Below are positions 58,901-64,000 of a DNA stretch of 64,000 nucleotides, one piece after another. Each line of letters begins with the position of its first letter. Positions within the stretch are counted from its first letter, which is position 1. This stretch comes from Spirochaetota bacterium (GTDB taxonomy: Bacteria > Spirochaetota > Spirochaetia > Treponematales > Treponemataceae). Where the stretch lies: NCBI GenBank assembly GCA_016285185.1, contig JAEEQG010000140.1, positions 1 to 64,000 of the forward strand, in the 5' to 3' direction. The position numbers and the translations under genes were made by a program. The notes beneath the pieces were generated by a model. It searched no databases, was not told the origin of the DNA, and saw nothing but the letters and a program-made list of their open reading frames with translations.

Positions 58901-60100
58901 CCGGATGCTGTTGAGGACTTAAAGAGTGTTCTTACAAAGGATAGATGTAAGCAGGGAATGTTAAAGTACCTGGAAACATATGAAGGTGGAAAGCTTGTTA
59001 CGATAGCAAAGTCTGTAGGAGACGGTGGGCAGTATATTAATCATTTGGAATATAAGTTCAGTTCTGATGCCGCGAATTGGGTGTGGAACAAGGAAACTGT
59101 ACATGGAAAGATTGATGAATTGATCATAGAATATGAAATTATCGAATATAGCAATAAAGTCCTTGCGAAGAACACCACATATGTTGAAACAATACGTGCT
59201 TGGTGTGACAAGATTGGACAGATCAGACTGGCATATTCGGTTATCAAGAACAATATAGAAGAAGGCAAAGAATTTTATGAAATACTCCGAGATCTGAAGA
59301 AAGCAAATAATCTATTAGACTCACAGAAAAAGAAGTTCTTGGAATTACTGATTGCACATGTTGATAATTTTAGGACATTCATGTTTTCCCAGGCAGAATT
59401 GTTTGAAAAATCATGTTCTCATTACTTAGACGGACTTACCTTGGATGATGTCAAAGTTATAATAGAAGATGATCTGTATAGCTTTAAGGGATCGTATATC
59501 TCTGAACCGGACAAGTATTATGAAAAGGTTCAGAAGGCAGTGGCCATATATAAGGAATCCTTGGAGCATGTAAAATTGCGCAAGCTATGGAAGGAGCTTA
59601 CAGATACCGACAGACCATTTGATTGGTCTACAAAGTATCTTATGCCTATTATGGCCATGGTTCCTGATCAGGAAGCTGCGATTGCAAGGAAGGTATTTTC
59701 GACCATCAATTCCGGTAAGAATGATGCAGAAGCTATAAATAGTGCGATGGATTACATATCAAAAATGTCTTATGTGGACAGATTGAATAGCAAGGAAGAA
59801 CGAGATAAGGCTTTCGCTGAAGCGTTTTTGAAAGAGTATACCGTTTTGTTCGAGAGTGTAGATGTTGTTAAGGATTATTTGAAGAAGCATGTGTCCGAAC
59901 AACCGGATTTCTGGCTAGGGAGCAAGGATGTAGCCACAAAAATCAAGAATCTGGCAACGGCAAGTTATATGGAGTCCGGATACGGAAAAGCAAAGAAGAT
60001 TATAGACGGTATGGAGCCGGATGAAGTAAAAGAATATCTTAAACAACTGATTGAGGATAATATAGTAGTTGGTGTGGAGATCATCAAAGGTAAAAAATAA
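55916..60100 (+). CDS. brxC: BREX ATPase BrxC
   Basis: A 1394-residue P-loop ATPase of the BrxC/PglY family, present in every BREX type. Walker A GAYGTGKS is at 61-68 and Walker B ends in D247-E248 (FIWDEFSEYFE). The N-terminal SYRDYFDIDPEYFPQVD is characteristic. The rest is a very long helical region without recognised catalytic motifs. It is thought to assemble on DNA with PglZ and the modification component. AGGAGG lies before the ATG, 11 bases after brxP. Codon use here is somewhat less AT-biased than in the 712-residue gene and brxP, so the island may be a mosaic. Confidence 0.93.
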   Translation: MSYRDYFDIDPEYFPQVDKKIIDTVPDLWKKFYPHPSFVTLLKATVDVLKRKHKLSIWVDGAYGTGKSHAVLTLKKLIEANQEETKSYFEKYKLDTFLCKDLIAQKESGKILVCHRYGSSDINSDVDLIVAIQEGIEKALEENGIENQASSSLRNALIRFLENNENKQSFDIFASGSSKDVLGGDKADDVLEKLRSYEDDALRTLIAKLFKVNVVRGSFAMNTGELCDWIREVIEKNNLYNLMFIWDEFSEYFENNLHHLTGFQQIVELSATAPFCLLIVTHKAEGYFSDGDPDKKKILDRFVSPVHISLPENIAFALMHEAMKVTDDEVLAAKWEKNKDSLDKRTMQSRTAVKNKIGLTDADLSNVLPIHPYAALLLQHISIYYTSTARSMFNFIKNDEGEDVQAFQWFIDHYDFSSQNPFITVDMLWSFFYESGQDKLASGIKEVLSCFTPKLNKDLIEDEKRVLKTILLLQAVSDRMTGNRDIFLPNEKNLTLVFEGTDLEFPAKNIAKKLLNDHVVTRTPLTGDVFSYCCKNTGASVDSTPFIKDAKNKSTKDLSFMTGCDLRSTIEFTGALKARYSFAYATLSDFDSEAKKANNPDSAGNKLFAITTIARDDSERVTIQKKIKSFFDSYPETSVVVIDASNTVLGDANYSEFVENYAMALAIGNSDITQRKTYEGYATDVLKDWAKRIKNGDFYVYSEYTVEGDRVANFNDLASKLMEINKFHYPDSLEAAFPSVLNTMYDANSLSAGAACGITEETKGTFRSGNEATKLENALKDAWKIEKYWENSHSYISKLKKTVDGLIEETYKDHDRISIAQIYNMLKTEPYGFMPCNLTAFILGFILKEYANGTFSYSDNVTTDTLDKDKLATMISEIIKQENTPDKRYKDKYIVTLTDSERSFNKATSEAFGVNPKYCVSITDTRSRIREQMKTFAFPIWLVEFAIDDVIFNTSKDVVIKLIECFCAIANNQNDGKGKTDSDIAKEIGDICIENPDAVEDLKSVLTKDRCKQGMLKYLETYEGGKLVTIAKSVGDGGQYINHLEYKFSSDAANWVWNKETVHGKIDELIIEYEIIEYSNKVLAKNTTYVETIRAWCDKIGQIRLAYSVIKNNIEEGKEFYEILRDLKKANNLLDSQKKKFLELLIAHVDNFRTFMFSQAELFEKSCSHYLDGLTLDDVKVIIEDDLYSFKGSYISEPDKYYEKVQKAVAIYKESLEHVKLRKLWKELTDTDRPFDWSTKYLMPIMAMVPDQEAAIARKVFSTINSGKNDAEAINSAMDYISKMSYVDRLNSKEERDKAFAEAFLKEYTVLFESVDVVKDYLKKHVSEQPDFWLGSKDVATKIKNLATASYMESGYGKAKKIIDGMEPDEVKEYLKQLIEDNIVVGVEIIKGKK

Positions 60101-60115
60101 TTATGAGGTGTGCGT

Positions 60116-62407
60116 ATGACTCTCGATAAAATAGAAAAAAGAATCGAAGCACTATTGACTTCAGATAAAAGATGGCCTGTAATTGTTGATTTTTCCAACA
60201 AAAAAAATCTTAAGGATTTTCTGTATCATTTTAAGGTCGGAAGCAATGAGATCCTTTCTACAGGGAAGTTCTGCGGGAAAGATGGAACGATGAAATCGGA
60301 GGAACTGTCGGATTGTATAGATAACAATTCGGAGAATTTGTTTATAGTACATCTATCTGCCTATTTAAAGCTTGATGGGGAATCCGTGCTTAAGAATACG
60401 CTCAGGTCAATTATTTCTAAAAGCATAGGTGGACATGTTGTAATTGTTACATATCAATGCCGAAACTATCTAAAGTTTACAGACAGCAGATTCTCTGAAA
60501 GAGGTCAGATTATAATCGCAGATGGTGATTTTGATGATACACCGGATATTTGTCTGATATCACCGGATCTTTCAGGTGCCTTTATGAAATCATATGCAGG
60601 ATTTGAAAAGCTTGGAGAGGCATACGAAACGAGCGGAGATAAAGAAATATACATTGCTACGGATGTAGACAAGCAGATATTCCCTTTATCCCTTGTCAAT
60701 GTAATACAGTTAAGCAATGGTTATGACATTTTGTGTACTAAAGATTCAAGAATAAAGAATGTCCCTGAAAGCTTTGGTGATGCATATCGATGGAATGGAC
60801 TTCTGAAGGTTATGGGATCCAATGATTTTTCGTATGTTATTGAAATGGAATTTGGTTCCAATGCTAATCTGACAAGTTGTGCAAAACAATATCCAACATA
60901 TACTGATGACAGAAAGTGGCTTTATTATATTGCTATATGTGTTTTGGGTGCAAAAAAGAATTCATATCTATCATTGGCAATGGTTAATTCTACAAATCAC
61001 AAGGATTTTGCAAAGAGCCTTTTTAGATCCATCCTTACAGTTGACAGGTCGGATGAAGATTTTCAGAAACTGTACGAAGAACGAAAGGAAATACTGAAGT
61101 CTTATACAAATTATACAATATATTTAAGTGAGATTATGGATTTCTGTAAGGTGGTGTCCACAAAACAGGAAGATGGTATTTATTACCTTACGGATTTGAC
61201 TAAGCCAGAAAAGGAAAAGGTAATTGAATGGTTGGATACGTATGGGCATAATTACTCAGCGGAACAGCTTGGTTTTATTTTAAAAAATGTATATCCGGAT
61301 CTTGCAGACTATCTTTCAAAATATAGGTTTAAGAATGAACTGCTTGATAATTATTTCGAGGCCTATAGGTATCAGAAATTGATAAACAGAATATTGCCAA
61401 GTTTTGAGGTGACTGTGGAAGAACAGGCAACTGAACTTGGATTTGTTAGTGCGTTAAAACCGAGGACACAGCTGTTTGATAAAGTGGATCTGAAAAATTC
61501 ACATGTTTTCTTCTTTGATGCTTTGGGCGTTGAATATCTTGGCTTTATACAGGCTAAGTGTAATGAATACGGATTGTCAGCAAATATTTCTTGTGGAAGA
61601 TGTGAACTACCGTCATTAACATGCTTTAACAAGGACTTCGTTGAAGTTTGTATTGAAAAGGGTTGTCCTATATCCGATATAAAAGATCTTGATGAGATAA
61701 AGCATCATGGCAAAGATAGCTTTGATTATGAAAAGACTAAGCTACCAATATACTTAATACGTGAATTGGAAATCATCGATGATTTGTTAAGTAAGATTCA
61801 CTCTGCCGTTATCGGAGAACAGTATGAAAAGGCGGTTATTCTTTCTGATCATGGAGCCAGCAGACTTGCTGTATTGCATGAAACTGAAAACATCTGGGAA
61901 ATGGAAACAAAAGGCGAGTACTCCGGTAGGTGCTGCCCTAAAAATGAAATAAATACAAAACCAGATTTCGCAATCGAAGAAGCCGATTACTGGGTTCTTA
62001 CAAATTATGACAGATTTAAAGGCAGTCGGAAAGCAAATGTTGAGGTTCATGGTGGTGCTACATTAGAAGAGGTAACGGTTCCGATTATAGAGATTACAAG
62101 AAAAGCAGAACAGGTAGAGGCATTTATTCTTGACGAATATAAGATTATTACATTGGCAGCTAAAGAAATACCGGTGCTTCGAGTATACGTAGGAATACTC
62201 AGTGATAGCATTTTATTAAAGGTCAATGATCAGTTTTATGATGCTAAGCCTACAGGGGATAAGTATATCTATGAATGTCAATTGGTGGATTGCACGAAGA
62301 AGGGATTTTACTACGCAGATATTCTGAATGGATCAGATGTATTGTCGGTTAATAATTCGTTTGAAGTAACCAAAAAAGGAATGACGGAAGTCAACCTATT
62401 CGATTAA
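60116..62407 (+). CDS. pglZ: BREX phosphatase-domain protein PglZ
   Basis: A 763-residue protein with an alkaline-phosphatase-superfamily core in its C-terminal half, the defining component of BREX. Metal-site motifs are FFFDALGVEYL (D468), VILSDHGASRL (D578, H579) and VEVHGGATLEEVTVP (H645). The N-terminal ~400 residues are PglZ-specific and the last ~90 residues form a beta-rich tail. ATG 60116 is chosen with GAGGTG 6 bases upstream; a GTG at 60110 is in frame but overlaps that site. The target of hydrolysis in BREX is not settled; nuclease activity has been suggested for relatives. Confidence 0.92.
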   Translation: MTLDKIEKRIEALLTSDKRWPVIVDFSNKKNLKDFLYHFKVGSNEILSTGKFCGKDGTMKSEELSDCIDNNSENLFIVHLSAYLKLDGESVLKNTLRSIISKSIGGHVVIVTYQCRNYLKFTDSRFSERGQIIIADGDFDDTPDICLISPDLSGAFMKSYAGFEKLGEAYETSGDKEIYIATDVDKQIFPLSLVNVIQLSNGYDILCTKDSRIKNVPESFGDAYRWNGLLKVMGSNDFSYVIEMEFGSNANLTSCAKQYPTYTDDRKWLYYIAICVLGAKKNSYLSLAMVNSTNHKDFAKSLFRSILTVDRSDEDFQKLYEERKEILKSYTNYTIYLSEIMDFCKVVSTKQEDGIYYLTDLTKPEKEKVIEWLDTYGHNYSAEQLGFILKNVYPDLADYLSKYRFKNELLDNYFEAYRYQKLINRILPSFEVTVEEQATELGFVSALKPRTQLFDKVDLKNSHVFFFDALGVEYLGFIQAKCNEYGLSANISCGRCELPSLTCFNKDFVEVCIEKGCPISDIKDLDEIKHHGKDSFDYEKTKLPIYLIRELEIIDDLLSKIHSAVIGEQYEKAVILSDHGASRLAVLHETENIWEMETKGEYSGRCCPKNEINTKPDFAIEEADYWVLTNYDRFKGSRKANVEVHGGATLEEVTVPIIEITRKAEQVEAFILDEYKIITLAAKEIPVLRVYVGILSDSILLKVNDQFYDAKPTGDKYIYECQLVDCTKKGFYYADILNGSDVLSVNNSFEVTKKGMTEVNLFD

Positions 62408-62421
62408 AGGAGGGAAATCAA

Positions 62422-63858
62422 TTGGAAGATAAACTGCGGGATTATTTCGAGGAGATGGTTGTTTATAAGGATCTTAAAAATAATAATTTCTTCTCATCCT
62501 TGGGGTTGCCAGCGTTTCTGAGGGATTATTTGCTAAAAACCTTCTGCGATGATTATGGTCATTTTGATATAGATGAAGTAACTTCATTCATAAAAAAATT
62601 CATTCCTAAAAAAGAAGAATGGATGAAAATAAAGAACCAGATCATATACGAAAATGAAACGGTTCAGTTACTGACAAAAATTGCAGTTGATATAAATATC
62701 AAGACGGGAGAAATATCGTTTGCTTTGCCCGATTTTGGAGTTACGGAAAAAGAAACGATGATAGAGCCGTCCATATGGGAACTATACAAAAATGATTTGA
62801 TTCACAGCGGAGAAGTTTGGGGAATTATCAAGCTGGGTTACAGGCAACCGGATGATACTGTTAAGCCAAAAATCCCTGGAAAGATTAAGCTTGTTGGATT
62901 TAAGAATTTTTGTCCTTATACGGTAGATATAGAATACTTTAAGGATATGAGAAGTCATTTTTCGACAGAAGAGTGGATAAATATAGTATTAGGGGCGATT
63001 GATTACAATGCAGAAGGATATGAGACTGAATTGCAAAAGCTTTCAATGCTTACGAGATTATTGCCTTTTGTAGAAAAAAGGGTAAATATTATCGAGCTTG
63101 CGCCTAAAGGTACGGGAAAAAGCTATGTATTTGGACATGTAAGTAAATACGGACTGCTTACAGATGGCGGTAAGGTTACTAGATCGAAAATGTTCTATGA
63201 TGCAGTAAGAAGAAAGCCTGGCTTTATTTGTGGTCCTGATTATGTAGCAATTGATGAAGTAAAACTTGTAAGCTTCGGTGATGAAAACGAGATGAGATCT
63301 ATATTGCAGGGATATCTTGAGTATGGAAAGTTCAATTCAAATGGCTATGACGGTGAGTCTGATGCAGGGGTGGTTTTTCTCGGAAATATTAAAGAGGAAA
63401 AAATGAATGAATACGAATACATGTTATCAGAGCTTCCAAATTTGTTTCAGGAAACAGCTTTACTTGATAGAATTCATGGTTTCGTAAAGGGATGGGATAT
63501 TCCCAGAATGAATGATGGTTTGAAGATAACAGGATGGGCATTGAATTCCGAGTATTTCTGCTCTATTCTGCATGAATTAAGGAGCGATACTTCATATAGA
63601 GCAATTGTAGAAAAAATTGTTAATGTTCCTGAACATGCTGATACTAGGGATACTGAAGCAATTAAACGAGTATCTACAGCATATTTAAAACTTCTTTTCC
63701 CTCACGTTAGGTCTGAATTGGATATAGATAAACAGGACTTTACCGATTATTGTCTCACCCCTGCTATGAGGATGCGACGTATTATAAAATTACAACAAGG
63801 TATGATTGATACGGAATACAAGGGTAAGGACGTACCTTTTTTGACAGTCAAGGAATAA
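62422..63858 (+). CDS. brxL: BREX Lon-like ATPase BrxL, short form
   Basis: A 478-residue AAA+ protein. Walker A is ELAPKGTGKSYVFGH with K233; Walker B is near DYVAIDEVKLVSF (about 273-285); a sensor-like FLGNI follows. It starts at TTG 62422, which follows AAGGAGGG. Long BrxL proteins run to about 680 residues with a C-terminal Lon-protease-like domain; this one stops after the ATPase, with no sign of a frameshift, and matches the length of the short BrxL subgroup. Related BrxL forms ring assemblies on DNA. Overlaps nothing; the next gene starts 2 bases after its stop. Confidence 0.92.
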   Translation: MEDKLRDYFEEMVVYKDLKNNNFFSSLGLPAFLRDYLLKTFCDDYGHFDIDEVTSFIKKFIPKKEEWMKIKNQIIYENETVQLLTKIAVDINIKTGEISFALPDFGVTEKETMIEPSIWELYKNDLIHSGEVWGIIKLGYRQPDDTVKPKIPGKIKLVGFKNFCPYTVDIEYFKDMRSHFSTEEWINIVLGAIDYNAEGYETELQKLSMLTRLLPFVEKRVNIIELAPKGTGKSYVFGHVSKYGLLTDGGKVTRSKMFYDAVRRKPGFICGPDYVAIDEVKLVSFGDENEMRSILQGYLEYGKFNSNGYDGESDAGVVFLGNIKEEKMNEYEYMLSELPNLFQETALLDRIHGFVKGWDIPRMNDGLKITGWALNSEYFCSILHELRSDTSYRAIVEKIVNVPEHADTRDTEAIKRVSTAYLKLLFPHVRSELDIDKQDFTDYCLTPAMRMRRIIKLQQGMIDTEYKGKDVPFLTVKE

Positions 63859-63860
63859 TA

Positions 63861-64000
63861 ATGGAGAAAAAATGCTTAGCATGTAAGAAGTCACCATTAG
63901 ATAAAGATACTATAGGGATAAATAAAAAACTGCTTGGAAAAGATATAAAAACTTTTTACTGTATAGATTGTCTTGCTAATTATTTGGATTGTACAGTATC
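63861..64000 (+). CDS. Cysteine-rich protein, 3' end beyond window
   Basis: Open frame from ATG 63861 to the right edge (46 full codons). The start has CLACKKSPLDKDTIGINKKL followed by TFYCIDCLANYLDC, so two CxxC pairs probably bind zinc. Not recognised as a named family. It begins 2 bases after brxL, which suggests it belongs to the same operon as an accessory or is the next gene of the island. The product is too incomplete for a function. Confidence 0.65.
   Translation, partial: MEKKCLACKKSPLDKDTIGINKKLLGKDIKTFYCIDCLANYLDCTV

Larger units (their letters stand above)
51418..63858 (+). other. BREX type 4 phage-defence locus (with right edge beyond window)
   Basis: Five same-strand genes with gaps of 5 to 15 bases: an unknown 712-residue protein, BrxP, BrxC, PglZ and BrxL, possibly continued by a sixth gene at 63861. 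The order brxP-brxC-pglZ-brxL defines BREX type 4 in the published classification. No PglX methyltransferase, transposase or integrase is seen. The AT-rich composition, unlike genes left of 50.5 kb, suggests acquisition. Confidence 0.85.

Noticed and set aside
51418-63858. BREX type 1 or Pgl (type 2) system
   Set aside because: No PglX methyltransferase, BrxA/BrxB or PglW kinase; the presence of BrxP with its sulfur-type domain fits type 4.

Overview
The window looks like chromosome from a spirochaete, most likely a free-living or gut/oral Treponema. The pointers are a FlgM anti-sigma factor, a lipoprotein Slt-type transglycosylase behind an acidic LysM membrane protein, a trimeric/tetrameric NADH-type [FeFe] hydrogenase with its own HydE maturase, and a DUF4469 HU-like protein. 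Genus is inferred from gene content only. Amino-acid synthesis genes (pheA, DAHP synthase, ilvE, thrC, proBA) argue against a reduced host-restricted pathogen.

Region 1 to 14 kb: a Fur-family repressor cut by the left edge with paired palindromic operators, a WYL regulator, a phenylalanine operon preceded by a Phe-rich leader peptide and terminator (a candidate attenuator), hydE, a SAP-domain/DUF3781 pair, an AlgI/AlgJ-type O-acetylation pair on the minus strand, a TetR-controlled operon (two GNAT acetyltransferases and a CrtI-like flavoprotein), an EamA transporter and a diguanylate cyclase.

Region 14 to 34 kb: ilvE, two related glycosyltransferases reading divergently, purH, a TPR protein with a possible Mrr-like tail, a repeat-rich LysM protein and lytic transglycosylase, mraY, a housekeeping run (YjbQ, queH, rsmI, flgM, an odd Fe-ADH-like protein, a TrmH methylase) and proAB.

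Region 34 to 50 kb: a sugar-type ABC transporter (binding lipoprotein plus two permeases), thrC, an FMN hydroxy-acid oxidase, slyX, a five-gene bifurcating-type hydrogenase operon on the minus strand, tRNA-Cys, ymdB, an M48 lipoprotein protease, then a DUF4469 / ImmA-like peptidase / XRE trio with structured leaders and a candidate small RNA.

Region 50.5 to 64 kb: a 23-bp tandem repeat, a small orphan gene, an AT-rich spacer, then a visibly AT-richer accessory island: a BREX type 4 phage-defence locus. Its order is unknown 712-residue protein, BrxP (PAPS-reductase + ferredoxin + DUF4007-like), BrxC ATPase, PglZ phosphatase, BrxL ATPase, and a cysteine-rich protein cut by the right edge. No PglX methyltransferase is present, so any self-marking would have to rest on BrxP, probably sulfur-based. 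The 712-residue gene is the most novel part.

A genome-scale feature also shows through: many promoters place the -10 box only 6 to 8 bases before the start codon with no Shine-Dalgarno, implying frequent leaderless mRNAs. Start choices below take this into account.
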